A DNA stretch of 64,000 bases, taken from Eutypella sp. D-1. Lineage: Eukaryota; Ascomycota; Sordariomycetes; Xylariales; Diatrypaceae. The stretch is from the NCBI GenBank assembly GCA_023313575.1, contig JAJTTP010000008.1:186001-250000 (forward strand), given 5' to 3'. The position numbers were made by a program, and so were the translations under genes. This document shows positions 12,967 through 23,619 of the stretch, piece after piece (the stretch's first letter is position 1; the number at the start of each line of letters is the position of its first letter). Under the pieces are notes generated by a model. That model did no database searches. It saw nothing but the letters and a program-made list of their open reading frames with translations, and was not told where the DNA came from.

Positions 12967-14217
12967 TCATCGGACCACCTCGACCCGGCTTTCCTCTAAA
13001 CATTTCCTCTTGCGGATCGACTCCACAGGGCTGTCCGAGTCCCTATCCTCAGAGAAGCTTGCAGTAAAGACATCCGTGATGACTTCCCGCTTGCGCTTCG
13101 GTGAAGGGGTTTCTGGGGTCGGAGGAAGCTCGTCCTCCCATGTCTCCATGTTGGTGGTGTCGAATTCGCCTACCACATCGCTGCCAAGAGCCAGACCTAG
13201 GCGTTCCTTCAGACCTAATACTGGCCACGCCGGGACCCGAGTGTAATCAATCTTGATTGCCGGATTGCTCTGTGGCGCTTTCTCTGGTCGGTGAAGCATC
13301 TGCAGAAAGGCAGCGGGGATGATTCCGGTGTAGACAATGAAACACTCATCATCTTCGTGCGTGGTCGTCAACACCTTTACTTTCTGGTCTCTTAATAGGT
13401 TGAACGGTGTGTATGCAGCCTGCTGGGCAATGGCAATCATGGCGGCAACAATATATGCGTCCTCATCTGGGTTCTTGGGCATTAGGAACCTCGAGCGTAG
13501 GGTTTGTAAGCGGTGCACAGGCCGATTACAAGTCTTGTTAGGGCCAGGCAGTACTCGGTAACAGTTCCTCCGTATGTGGTTAAGCTGACCGCGGTTGATA
13601 AACGCCAAGATGGGGGCGTTTTGTCCTGGGACACCATTGTTATGACTGCCTGCAGGAGTGGACTGGCTAGATAGCGCTGAACAGGTGGTAGCGGAGTCGA
13701 ATGAGACTGAAGGGAAATCGGGGCGCTTCCAGATCGCCTGACAGCGCACCTGTCTTAGGTAGCAACGGTTGCCGAAGCGAATGCCGAAGTCCGCGGTCGT
13801 CTTGGCCTTGGATAGGTGCGCCGGGAATAGAGTAGACAAAATTTCCTTGATGGCGCGGGTTTGTGTCATGGCTGCCGGGCTCCGGTCATTGGACATCAAC
13901 TTGTTCAGTTCGCCCATCACCTTATTCACAGTAGGGGGTGGGACCCGACGGGAAGGGTGAGACTGAGGAGTTGGTGTGTTCTGGGGCGGTAACTGGGTGA
14001 ACTGACAACCGAGTACTTGGGTGTGAAGATCGGTCCAGCATATGGGCTGAATGTATAGCGAAGTATGGTGGTGATCATGCAATATATCGTAGAGCGAACC
14101 AACTTCGGGAGCAATGTGCTTTCGACGCAAAGGAGCGCGGGTATGCGCGTGTTGAGGCTTGGTTGACATATTCGGATCTGTCGGCGATGCTGGTGTAGGT
14201 GGTCTTAAGCCTGACAT
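12967..14217 (-). CDS. Hypothetical protein, 416 aa, nuclear-type basic motifs
   Basis: A single uninterrupted ATG-started frame of 416 codons. I do not recognise the family. The N-terminus is Pro/Thr-rich and probably disordered. Residues about 35-75 and 125-165 look folded, as does 220-320 (it includes FINRGQLNHIRRNCYRV and FIVYTGIIPAAFLQMLHRP). The C-terminal 75 residues are polar with two basic clusters, SPKRKRE and RKRKCLEE, that could act as nuclear import signals. No signal peptide or membrane span is visible. An alternative start is Met17. It is transcribed divergently from ARPC3, with about 1.9 kb between the start codons. The long frame with protein-like, non-repetitive composition makes it a credible gene; the function is unknown. 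Confidence 0.75.
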   Translation of the reverse strand: MSGLRPPTPASPTDPNMSTKPQHAHTRAPLRRKHIAPEVGSLYDILHDHHHTSLYIQPICWTDLHTQVLGCQFTQLPPQNTPTPQSHPSRRVPPPTVNKVMGELNKLMSNDRSPAAMTQTRAIKEILSTLFPAHLSKAKTTADFGIRFGNRCYLRQVRCQAIWKRPDFPSVSFDSATTCSALSSQSTPAGSHNNGVPGQNAPILAFINRGQLNHIRRNCYRVLPGPNKTCNRPVHRLQTLRSRFLMPKNPDEDAYIVAAMIAIAQQAAYTPFNLLRDQKVKVLTTTHEDDECFIVYTGIIPAAFLQMLHRPEKAPQSNPAIKIDYTRVPAWPVLGLKERLGLALGSDVVGEFDTTNMETWEDELPPTPETPSPKRKREVITDVFTASFSEDRDSDSPVESIRKRKCLEESRVEVVR

Positions 14218-14220
14218 TGT

Positions 14221-14256
14221 GCGATGTTGCGATGTTGCGATGCTGCGATGCGACAG
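14221..14256. repeat. 9-bp tandem repeat, GCGATGTTG type
   Basis: Four near-identical 9-bp units beginning GCGATG lie a few bases upstream of the start codon of the minus-strand orphan ending at 12967, so they fall in its 5' leader or promoter. Confidence 0.8.
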
Positions 14257-14378
14257 AGGACCTATCTACCTAGGTAGGTTTATGGTGGAAGGTTTTCGGT
14301 CTTCGGCAGGGTTAGGTAGTAACCGGAACCTTAGAGAGGGCGGTATGAGGTAAGTACCGTGTAAGCGCGCCGTCCACG

Positions 14379-14433
14379 GATATGAGTGCGATATGAGTGC
14401 GATGTGAGTGCGATATGAGTCCTATGTGAGTGC
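14379..14433. repeat. 11-bp tandem repeat, five copies
   Basis: Five direct copies of an 11-bp unit like GATATGAGTGC, with single-base differences in units 3 to 5. It lies about 160-215 bp upstream of the minus-strand orphan start at 14217. Confidence 0.9.
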
Positions 14434-15923
14434 CGCCCACTATATGTTGCTGGGTGGACTAGAATAACATGTGTCGAGATGATGTCGTCGTGTCGGTGTG
14501 ACTACATATAGAGTAACTGATAGTGTAGAGGCGCGACCGCGTCTGGAGATTATCTAAGTAATATCGGTGGGCGACCCAATCCACACGTAGGAGGGTACGT
14601 AAAGGAGGGGTGCTAGGAGGGGTGCGATATCTCTTTATTCTTCTAATGATGTCGTAACTTTGTAATGCGATTTCTGTTTTCCCTTTGTTTTCTCCTTGAT
14701 CGACAGAACAGAGGGGAAGCGAATAATTATGTTGCCGCTTTTGTTTGCGATTTTGGTCAAAATAAAGGCGGATTCGAAAAAAGCCGGGGCCGGGGCCGGG
14801 CGGTTAAGTGAAACTAATTAAGTACCAAAGTAATTGATTGATTGAAGCCCCCCTCGACCTTTTTTTTTCTGGGACCCTTGAACAATTTGACGCGTTTTAT
14901 TGGTAACTCAGGAGAGTTTAGCTGGGAAGAGTAGTGTAGAGGCGCACGTGGGGAGAGGAGGTTGCGAGAATTATGAAGAAAAATGAAAGGTAGGTAAAGG
15001 TAGGTAAAGGTAGGTGTAAGTTGAAGGGAAGGGGGAGGGGGGCAAGGAAGACCTTCAGGGGAGAGATTAATGCCCTTTTAGTCTTCTTATTATGTAGCTC
15101 TAGTCGGTACCTGTTCATCGGGTGTAACTTCCACAATAAAAGTAGACGTCGCGACAATACTTGAAAACCTTGGAAGCTTGGAATGGCGCATAAACAACAA
15201 ATTCAAAGAGAGAAAAAAAACGTGGGCGGTCGGGTCCATTTGAGGGCAAGTGCCAACCCTGGTTAGTCCCAGGGGGGTCCCCCTCCTCCCCAAAAGACCT
15301 CCCCCCACCGGGTCCCGGACCAGAAACACCACTTTGTCGCGTTTTCCCGTGACCTCATGACTGACGGATGCTCCTTCCAGATTAGCTTATTTTCGTCCCG
15401 TAGGTATGTTAGACCAGAATAATTGTGGCGTCGCACCCACACCCGTGGCATGCGCTGTAGGCTGCAACTGCCTGCAACCAACAGCCTATGGGAAGCCAAG
15501 GCCCGAAGCCAGAATCGTGGCAACCCCATTGAGGTGCCACGCCACGATTAATCACGATGGGGGCGCCACAATGCCAAGGCCGACATTACCCTGCTGACTC
15601 ACGGGCTTACTGTTTAAGGTTAGCTCAAGTATAACCTCGAACTTGCTTGGCTGCCTTGCCTCCAAGCAGTAGTCCATGTACTACCAGACGGCTACAACTG
15701 GCAACTGATACGTTCCTTGCAGCCTGGCTAGTCTTGGTAGTCTGGTAGTAGTCTGGTAGTTAGCAGTTAGGTTAACCTCCAAAGCTGCTAACGGTGACGT
15801 CCACCCCCCCCTTACCTAACAATTCGACAACAACAGATTAGACGGGACGTTAGTCAATCAGCCTCGAGCCATCCCGCCCCTCTAACCAACATAACAACTA
15901 CCTAATTGTACACGAAGAGGGAC

Positions 15924-15944
15924 AGAGAGAGAGAGAGAGAGAGA
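15924..15944 (+). repeat. (AG)n microsatellite
   Basis: About ten AG units, 144-164 bp upstream of the ARPC3 start codon, probably in its promoter or 5' leader. Confidence 0.9.
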
Positions 15945-16087
15945 AAAAAGAAGGCCTCAAGAGGGAGCTTTAGGGCAGAACACACCGATTCCAACCAACC
16001 CACCATTCCCCCCCCCCTTGGACCAACAACCCCGTCGCATTTATTGTTGGGCGCCACCGACCACCCCGCGGTGACCAACTCGACAAG

Positions 16088-16938
16088 ATGCCGGTACGTA
16101 GAAACGACGTTATAGGATGGATGGGGTGAGGGCTAATGAATCTGCTAACCTCGAATGTGCGAGGTTGGGGGGAGGGTGAGCGCAGGCCTACAACTCGATG
16201 TTCAACGCGGACCCGAACGTGCCGCGGCTGGTCGGCAACGTGCCGCTGCTACCGCTGCGGACGAAGACGCGGGGGCCGGCGTACACGCTGCCGTTCCCGC
16301 AGCCGGCGCTGCCCGCGGCGGAGTCGCCCGACCCGGACTCCGAGTCCTACGACATCCTCGACGAGGTGCTGCTCCTGTTCCGCGCCAACACCTTCTTCCG
16401 CAACTTCGAGATCCAGGGCCCCGCCGACCGCCTCCTCATCTACGGCATCCTCTTCGTCAGCGAGTGCCTCGCCAAGATCCGTCCCCACCACTCCGTCCGC
16501 GACGCTACTAAGGAGGTCTTCAACGTCGCCCTCGATATCAACTTCGCCATCCCCGGCGACCCGGGCTTCCCCCTGAACCAGGTGAGTTGTGTTGGTCCCC
16601 TTGTCTCCTGCACAGGCAGACAGACAGCTTCCTCTGCTTGAATGGGTCTGCTGGTAGTGAGGAGGGAGAAAAAAAGAGGGGAGATATGGAGATATAGCAA
16701 AAAAGAACAAAAAGAGCCCCGACTGACTAACCGGCCGTGATTCTTCCCGCAAATACAGATGTACGAGCCGCCGAGGGACCGCCAAGACGCCGAGCACCTG
16801 CGGCAGTACCTGTCCCAGGTGCGGCAGGAGCTGGCCACCCGTCTGCTCGCCAGGGTCTACGAGGAGGGCGGCGACGGCAAGCCGAGCAAGTGGTGGCTGA
16901 GCTTCACCAAGAGGAAGTTCATGGGCAAGTCGCTGTGA
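16088..16938 (+). CDS. Actin-related protein 2/3 complex subunit 3 (ARPC3, p21)
   Basis: Small subunit of the Arp2/3 complex, which nucleates branched actin at endocytic patches and hyphal tips. Exons: 16088-16093 (only ATG CCG), 16186-16581 and 16759-16938, giving 193 aa. Donors are GTACGT and GTGAGT. The protein starts MPAYNSMF like ARPC3 of other eukaryotes. It carries the family landmarks LVGNVPLLPLR, ADRLLIYGILFVSECL, PIPGDPGFPLN-like text, YLSQVRQELATRL, and the C-terminal KPSKWWLSF and KRKFMGKSL. The length is close to the usual 175-195 aa. The start rests on the conserved MPAY end, which is only recovered by splicing the tiny first exon. It is convergent with TRM6 (613 bp between stops). 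Codon use in exon 2 is strongly C/G-ending. Confidence 0.95.
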
Positions 16939-17552
16939 GCGAATGGCCTATGTGAATCGGGGAAGAGGAAGAGGGAAGAGGGAAGAGGGAAAAGAAAAGA
17001 AAAAGCCCCGCCCTCCACTCGATGTCATGGGAGAGAGAGATCATATAAGTATTGTTATTATTAGTTGGGTGAATGGCAACCACTTCGCGAGCTCACGATC
17101 GCGCATTCCCAAGGTTTCATGAAAACTAGCGATCTAGGGGACCCAAAGGGAGAGGGAAGAAAAGTCCCCGTTATCGGACGTCGAAAGGGTATAGACGCAA
17201 CCCACGAAAAAGGGTAGATTGAAAAAAACAAACGAACATGAAATTAAAACCACATGAATGTGACGGGTGGAATTTGCTTCGCTTTTTTTTTTAACCTAGC
17301 CTAAACCATCCCTACCTGACCTATAACAAATGCATGAAACGTATCATCGCCTCCCAGAACGCCACGAACCTGATGTACAATATGCATATGCAAGCGCATT
17401 GAAAAGAGGCAGAAAAAAAAAAGGTTCCTACGGTCAAAATACCGCCTTTAGCTACCGGTCTTTCTGCTCATCTGCTCTGGAGCGATCCACGCTCTCTCTC
17501 TTCCGGTTAGACCCAACGTTCACGTTTCTCCATACATACACACACGCGTCTC
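16939..17552. other. Convergent 3' spacer, ARPC3 / TRM6
   Basis: Holds the 3' untranslated ends of two convergent genes. There is a purine-rich GAAGAGG-type repeat just after the ARPC3 stop (16960-17000). Nothing else is supported. Confidence 0.5.
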
Positions 17553-19581
17553 TTACTCGCCGACCTTCCTCTTCTTAGGCTTCGGCCTCGCCTTACCGCG
17601 GGCCTCGACCTTGCCCTCAGCGGGCTTGACCCTCCAGGCGGTGAAGATGTAGCCCTCGGGCCCACCGCGGCTGGTCATGAGGGGGTGGGTGCGGCCGGGG
17701 AGCACCTGCCAGCGGCGGACGCGGGAGGTCTGGACGGCGGCGCCGAGGAGCAGGGAAGGGTTGAGGGGGAATTCCGGGGTGCCGGGCCAGCGCTCGAGTT
17801 CGGCGGGGGAGAGGCCCGCGGCCTCGGGGGGCGGGTCCGCGGCCCACGCTGCCCGCCGCGCGATGCTGTAGCAGTCGGCGAGCGCGGTCAGCGGCTCCAC
17901 CGTTGGGCTGTACACGGCGACGGGGGCGCCGCCCGCCAGCAGCGGCACCGCGTGCTGCAGCACCGAGATGGGGTCCATCGACGTCGCCACCACGAGGCCG
18001 GCGAACCCGCCGGCGCGCGCCGTGTCCACCACGTGCCGCACCCGCGCCCACCGCCGCCGCTTCCGGTGGTACGTGCCGCGGCGGCTCGCCTTCCACGACC
18101 GTAGCTCCTCCGCCGTCGCCTCCGCCGGCACCGTCGAGTACGCCGAGTCGAGCTCCGGCTCCAGCAGCTGCAGCCACGATAGCGTCATCAGGTGCCGCGC
18201 GAGCGGGTGCTCGGGGGCGCCCGGCTGATGCGGGTTTGTGTGGTCGAAGGAGAAGTACCGCAGGTGGCCCAGGTTCGGCTGGGTGTTCGAGTGCACCATG
18301 GTGAGCGTGTTCGTCCGCGCGTAGGGTACGTGCATGTCGTCGTGTCTGTGTTTATGTCCTGCGTGTGGTTTTGGTCTTGCCGCGACCTGCTGGGATGGCT
18401 TGGGGGCGGCTTCTACACCCTCTTGTGTTTCTTCTGTCTTGACCGGTGCGTCCTCCTCAGCTTGCTGTTCTGTTCCCTCCGCTCTGTTCGTAGTCGTGCT
18501 TGGCTCGGCTACGCTGGTGGGCTCCTTTCGCGTTGGTTCCGATGAGACTGGTTTCGTATCCTTGGGATCCTCCTCTGGCTCGCGCGGGTAGAGCACGCCC
18601 ATTCTTTCTGCCATTGCTGCCGTCAGGAGGCCACCCGTGTCGTCCACCACGAGCCACCGTCCTGTGGTCGATACCGGTTCTGGCTCCGGCTCCGGCTCCG
18701 GCTCTGACTCTCGTTTCGTCTGATTCTCACCCTGGGACATCTCTTGACCCTCGTCGTCTTTCTCCTTCTCGCACCGCTCCGCATCGCTAAAATGTACGTT
18801 GGCCCAGCAGCCTAACAAAGCAACCATCTCCTCCCTCATCTCTAGAATTTTCGTAGGATCCTTCTCCTCTAGCTGCCAATGACCGAACATGGGCACGTCG
18901 AGCGGTAGGACGCAGAAGCGGCGTATGTACTTGCGCGTCTTGAGCAGCTTGTACTTGGCGAGCGCGAACTGCGTCTTCTGGTCGAGGGCGGTATGTGACA
19001 GCATCAACTTCGCGATCAGGTCCTTCCCGGCGTCAGTGGCGTCCCGTTTGAGCTTCTCGATGTCCTCCATGCTCAGGGTCTGACGCGCGGAAAGGTCTAG
19101 CTGCGCGCGGTCGGTCTTAGCGACCACGACGCCGGACTCGGGGTCCACCAGAGAGTACTCGACGCCGGTCATAGGTGTGGTAGTGTCGCCATCGTCGTCT
19201 TCGGGCGCCGGGGTGGAGGCACCGGGGGAGGTAGAGGAGGTAGTGGGAGATAGAATGTCGCTGTAAAGCTCGGATGCGGGTACGACGCGCAAGCGATTGA
19301 AATTCTCGCCTTCCTTTCTGTCGAGGAGTTCGTAGGTGAGATGAAAGGGCCGTTGGATGATCAAATTGCTAGGGAAAGAACCATATTTTCCTAGGGATAT
19401 TGTCCTTATTCTCGGTTAGTTAGAGCTCGACTTAAGAGATCCCCGAATAGCAAAGAGCTCGGCTTTAGGAAAGGAAGAAGGAAAAGAAGACCAACGTATT
19501 AGGGGAGGCCTGAAGTGTCTTGATATTGCCCGAGGGAAGCTTCAGAGCAAACCAGGCATCGGGTTGTACTAATGAATGCAT
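17553..19581 (-). CDS. TRM6: tRNA (adenine58-N1)-methyltransferase non-catalytic subunit TRM6/GCD10
   Basis: Partner of catalytic TRM61. The heterotetramer makes m1A58 in the T-loop of nuclear tRNAs, including initiator tRNA, and this subunit is needed for tRNA binding. Exons: 19581-19496 and 19404-17553, giving 645 aa. The first exon supplies MHSLVQPDAWFALKLPSG, and splicing restores the conserved TISLGKYGSFPSN followed by LIIQRPFHLTYELLD. The second half has MHVPYARTNTLTMVHSNTQP, FDHTNPHQP and a degenerate Rossmann fold (FAGLVVATSMDPISVL). It is longer than yeast Gcd10 (about 480 aa) because of an acidic Glu/Pro-rich insert at roughly 225-355. A lysine/arginine tail ends the protein. It diverges from the 362-aa orphan (824 bp between starts). 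GC content rises sharply toward the 3' end. Confidence 0.93.
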
Positions 19582-20405
19582 TTCTCTACTTAGAAGTACT
19601 TTGAATTATTGGTTGCGACAAACAGTGCATGGTAATAATAAAGAGTGATGAGTCTTAGAGAAGAGTCTTAGAGAATAACGGATAGTGGATCAACACTTGT
19701 TCAGCTCTCTGGAGTCATGAAGTCATTATTTGGCTGAGGTTATGGAAATCCTGGCGGCAGTGGTGTTGGTTGTGATAGGTTTACTTTGAGCTGTTGCTGG
19801 AAAATTGCAAGATTGGGGATTTTGGGGGAACCCCACTACGATAAGCAGCTTAAGCAGTTGCAGCGCAGGTTGTTGCTAAAGAACCCCGCTACGTAAATAA
19901 ATACATACCTACCTACCTACCATCCATTTCGTAGGAACAGCTATATCTTAGAGTACTTAGTCCCCGATTGCTTTTTTTCTTTTTTTTTTTTCCCGTCATA
20001 GCTACCATTCACAGTAGTACAGCAGTATTGTCATACAATGGTACATCAACGTTACTAAGGTATGGAAAAAGTTCTTAGGCTGGCTTAACCCTGCCAAAGC
20101 AGAACAACACTGATATCATGAAAGAGGTGTTTGTTCTACGACAATGGGCTTGGTTTCGCATGCTTTGTTGTTGAAATAAAAATGGCCTTGATCACCATGA
20201 TCGTTACATCCGAAACCCGAACAGCTTCCCCTGGTATATAAGTAGCTGTTCAACCTCATACAGTTGACCTATCTCTTTCCTTCTTCGCCACAGAAACCTA
20301 CGATTCAGCCGGACTGTCTCAACTCCCTCAGACTCTATCGGTCTCTAAATCTTCGTTCGACCTCTAAATCACTGATCTGACAAGAATCTCTACTACCGCA
20401 TCACA
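19582..20405. other. Divergent promoter region, TRM6 / 362-aa orphan
   Basis: Contains a run of TACCTACC words at 19908-19922, a T-rich tract at 19972-19991 and a TATA box for the right-hand gene at 20235. No additional gene is visible. Confidence 0.5.
20235..20242 (+). promoter_or_regulatory. TATA box of the 362-aa orphan
   Basis: TATATAAG, 171 bp upstream of the ATG at 20406 and followed by a C/T-rich leader. Confidence 0.5.
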
Positions 20406-21494
20406 ATGCATTACTATGAGAGCGTACTTGACACTGAGGACATGTCCTCCACGCATTGGATAGAGGATCACTTCTGTGATGAGTACTGGCCCGTCGGCAG
20501 GTACGACGTGGAATTAGACGAGTACGGGTCTGAGGAGCCAAGTGAGCAGTCCGGCATTCCAGATGAGGTTCTCGGGCCGAGAGATAAGTGGATTCCCCTG
20601 AACTTATACACGGATTACATTGCAGCAAACTGGGAGCGTACAAGAATCCGGCCGGACGCCTGTGGTTCGCAGCAGGTCACCTTCAGCAGCGTGCTTGAAT
20701 ACCGTATCCGGAAACATCGTAAGTATGCCAGGACCGTACGTGATGTTCTCGGGTTACAGCTTGAGGCTCTGAACGAGGAGAAGCAGGAGCCACGCTGCGT
20801 CCGGATCATGGGTACCTTGGGCGTGTTGGAGCCAAGGGAAGAGGAATATCACGAATTGTCAAACTGGGTGAACTCGAGCACCGTGCAAATCCCATGGTCT
20901 GAATACTACCGGCACTATACAGGCCTCGGCATGCGCACACAGAATCCATTGTGGCCGCGGGTCCAGTGGTATCTCTCCAATACTAACAGAGACAAACGCT
21001 ATAGCAACTGGGAGCGCCTCGGCTTCGGTCAATGGCTGAGGCCCGTCAGCAGAAGGCATTGGAACCATGAAGACCACGCCTGTAGGTTCATACTGCGCCT
21101 ATATGATATGATTAATGACTACCCAAATAGGGAACACGCCTCCCTGCCCGACTATCTGGTCGCGGAACGCGCAATCGGCTCGCGTGTAGCGGAATCATAC
21201 GACGATCGAGACAAATCTTGGTTTGGGTACTCGTTGCTTTGCCTCCTAATACGCAGCTGGCAGTATAAGCAACAGCATACCTGTCGACGTTGGACCGATC
21301 ACGAGCAGCTTATTCCCGCCTTGCAAGCAGACTATCAGCCAGGCTTTAATATTAGGTACCCCAAAGTGAATGTTGGAGCCGTTTGTCTGAGCCCCTTCAC
21401 ACCATGGATATACGAAGATGATCTGCCCAAGAACCTAGATCCTTCAGATCTAGATTCCGATGATGAGGAGCCCCAAGAGCCTCCAAAGCGGTAA
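20406..21494 (+). CDS. Hypothetical protein, 362 aa, Trp/Tyr/Arg-rich
   Basis: One open frame from a good ATG context (CACAATG) with a TATA box upstream. No known domain recognised. It is soluble-looking, unusually rich in Trp, Tyr, Arg and acidic residues, with repeated W-x-R/W-N/H motifs (YSNWERLGFGQWLRPVSRRHW). The last 20 residues form an acidic Asp/Glu-Pro tail. No signal peptide, membrane span or coiled coil is visible. The TAA stop lies inside a perfect splice donor (GGTAAGTTG), so the true 3' end could be extended by splicing; I could not identify a convincing downstream exon. It is followed by a purine-rich 3' flank with AATAAA-like words near 21560. Function unknown. Confidence 0.7.
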   Translation: MHYYESVLDTEDMSSTHWIEDHFCDEYWPVGRYDVELDEYGSEEPSEQSGIPDEVLGPRDKWIPLNLYTDYIAANWERTRIRPDACGSQQVTFSSVLEYRIRKHRKYARTVRDVLGLQLEALNEEKQEPRCVRIMGTLGVLEPREEEYHELSNWVNSSTVQIPWSEYYRHYTGLGMRTQNPLWPRVQWYLSNTNRDKRYSNWERLGFGQWLRPVSRRHWNHEDHACRFILRLYDMINDYPNREHASLPDYLVAERAIGSRVAESYDDRDKSWFGYSLLCLLIRSWQYKQQHTCRRWTDHEQLIPALQADYQPGFNIRYPKVNVGAVCLSPFTPWIYEDDLPKNLDPSDLDSDDEEPQEPPKR

Positions 21495-22051
21495 GTTGTC
21501 GTGGATACCAAAAAGAAAAGAAGAAAAAGAAAGAAAAGAAAGAAAAGAGAAAAAAAATTAATAAAATAAATCCGAATTTATGCAATTTTTGGGATGTATT
21601 GTACAAGTGCATGCTTTGAAGTAAATGCCCTCATATGTATAGTGAACTGCACAGCCTATTATTAAACTGCTCCCGTATACTTCCCTCCTGCGCATGCAGG
21701 AGAGGCCAAAGGGGTTACGAAGGTGATACAATCTGAAGTAATATCGAGGACACCTATCGAAGTATGTATTTAGACAGAATAAAAGAAATCCTTTGCCTCT
21801 CAGGAATGTGAAGAGGACCAGTAAAGCTAGAAAGTATCTGTGGCGGAGATTGTGGCGTATAACCTACATACGGTGGCGATTCCAAGAAAAATGAATCAAG
21901 CGACCAATCAACTAGAAGGTCTGGAACCTTACCCCCTTTCATCCCCCTCCACCCTATAAACGCATCCGCCAAAACGCCAGAGCATGGAAATCACGGGACA
22001 CTGAGCAGGAGGAACCCCGCGCCGCATCAGAAAACTCAAATCGAACCGGAG
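21495..22051. other. Spacer between 362-aa orphan and RWD-protein gene
   Basis: AG-rich 3' flank of the left gene, including AATAAA-type words near 21560, then the promoter of the right gene. A weak TATA-like TATAAAC lies at 21955-21961, 91 bp before the next ATG. Confidence 0.4.
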
Positions 22052-23056
22052 ATGAGCGACCCAAAGGCGGCGGCGCCGCACTCCCCGGTCCTACCACCCA
22101 AACTCATGGAGCTCCAGCTCGGCCAGATCGACCTGCTGATGGCCATGTATCCGTCGGAGGGCGAGGTGGTGGTGGAGGAGGGGACGCGGGCGCTGATCGG
22201 TGCCCTGCGAGAATGGTGCGACGGCGCCGGCGACGGGGAGAACCCCACCGGCCCACCGCTGCGCACCACCGCAGACCTCTCCTTCGTCCTCAACCTCGAC
22301 GTGTCGGCTCCGCCGCGGGCTCCGGGACATCATCTTCTGCAGCTGGAGATCGCGCTCCCGCTCCGTTGCGGCGGCGGAGGCCCCGACGAGCCCCCCGTCC
22401 CGCGCGTCAGGGTTTGCCAGCCGGACTGGCTGAGCAGGGCCGAGACCGCGCGGCTCGCGGCCGAAGCGATGCCCGGCGCCGAGGACGGCGGAGCCGGGGA
22501 CTTGCTCGGCGCGATTGAGGCGATCAAGGATCTAGCGGGCCGCAGCAGCAGCAGCAACAGCCACAGTGATAGCGGGACCGCAAACGGCTCGGAGCAGCAG
22601 CAGCAGCAGCAGCAACAGGAAGACGAGGGAGAGTCAACGGTGCGGGCATGGTTCTACTTCCCGTCGATCAGCACGCGCACGAAGCGCGACGACCTGGTGG
22701 CGCACGCGCCGGCGTACGGACTGACGGGGTTCCTGCTGGCGGGGAAGCCCGGGGTCCTGTGCGTCGAGGGCGCGCCCGCCCGCGTCGACCGCTACATGCG
22801 CTTCATCCGCACCGAGAGCTGGGGCGACATCCCCGCCCACCACAAAAAGGTCAGCGAGCGCTACCGCGAGCCTATTGGTGCGGGTGGTGGTGGTGATGGT
22901 GGTGGCGGTCGCGCTTTTGCTGATATGCGCGAGATCACCGACGAGCTCGCCGCTTTCAGGCGCGGCGAGCGCGCTAATAGGAATGATATGAAGGCCCTGG
23001 AGGCCTGGCTGGCGGAGCGCGGGCTCGGCGATGCTTTCACCAAGGTCTTGATATAA
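22052..23056 (+). CDS. RWD domain / DUF1115 protein (RWDD2-like), 334 aa
   Basis: Intronless gene. Residues about 15-130 fit an RWD domain (LMELQLGQIDLLMAMYPSEG, then LQLEIALPLR). Residues about 190-334 fit the DUF1115 region found after RWD in RWDD2 proteins (RAWFYFPSISTRTKRDDLV, LTGFLLAGKPGVLCVEG, SWGDIPAHHKK). RWD domains mediate protein-protein contacts; the cellular role of this subfamily is poorly defined. Between the two lies a low-complexity Ser/Asn stretch and a run of eight Gln (CAG repeat, 22594-22618). A Gly-rich loop sits near residue 280. GC content is very high. It is convergent with methionyl-tRNA synthetase. Confidence 0.85.
   Translation: MSDPKAAAPHSPVLPPKLMELQLGQIDLLMAMYPSEGEVVVEEGTRALIGALREWCDGAGDGENPTGPPLRTTADLSFVLNLDVSAPPRAPGHHLLQLEIALPLRCGGGGPDEPPVPRVRVCQPDWLSRAETARLAAEAMPGAEDGGAGDLLGAIEAIKDLAGRSSSSNSHSDSGTANGSEQQQQQQQQEDEGESTVRAWFYFPSISTRTKRDDLVAHAPAYGLTGFLLAGKPGVLCVEGAPARVDRYMRFIRTESWGDIPAHHKKVSERYREPIGAGGGGDGGGGRAFADMREITDELAAFRRGERANRNDMKALEAWLAERGLGDAFTKVLI
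22594..22618 (+). repeat. CAG repeat encoding polyglutamine
   Basis: Seven CAG codons plus one CAA give Q8 inside the linker of the RWD/DUF1115 protein. Confidence 0.95.
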
Positions 23057-23619
23057 CGTCGGTGCTCTTTATATACGGCTGTCCGCCTGGCTACAGATCT
23101 ATCGTGGCGAGGGTCTCTTGCGACTCGGGGTTCTACTTGGGTTAGATCGCCGAGACACGACTTAAATGCCATCTAAGCTTCTCATCAAAAGGGCAATGTC
23201 GTTGGAAACAACGGCTGACTTATTCAGATATACTAGACTTCTGTAGTTCACGGTGACAAGTCTATATCCGCACTTTTCCACATCTGAAGTCTACTGCGAT
23301 AGATACACACCATGAAATTGCTGGTGGAATGAAGAAGAAAGAACCAACTAAACCTGAACATAATAGATCCCTGCTCCTGCACCTAACCCTCACAACATCT
23401 TGTTTTTTCCTTTCCGACGCCTGTTGAATCAGCCGCACCCCATCGCCCCCAAACCTAGTCTATGCAGCCGAACACCAACACTCAACAGCTAATTCCCTCC
23501 ACAAACCACTGAACTGGAAAAAGAAAATCCTATACGCAGCCCCAGTTGATGGACTAAGCTTAATCATCGCCCATCTCAGTACTCAACTGCCTAGCAACAA
23601 CGTCTTCATACCCTTTCCC
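23057..23619. other. Convergent 3' spacer, RWD protein / MetRS
   Basis: No gene visible. It contains the 3' flanks of the two convergent genes. Confidence 0.5.

Larger units (their letters stand above)
14218..16087. other. Divergent promoter region, orphan / ARPC3
   Basis: A spacer of 1.87 kb with two tandem repeats near the left gene. Three AGGTAGGTAA-like units lie at 14988-15015, and a (GA)n tract and a run of 10 C lie in the likely ARPC3 leader. No further gene is supported; the short open frames here are unrelated to known proteins. Confidence 0.5.

Noticed and set aside
16249..16797. 182-codon frame antisense to ARPC3
   Set aside because: Mirror of the GC-rich ARPC3 exon with low-complexity acidic composition; the sense protein is certain.
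17617..18304. Several open frames overlapping the 3' half of TRM6 on both strands
   Set aside because: Caused by very high GC, which removes stop codons; their Arg/Ala/Pro-rich text is typical of shadow frames.
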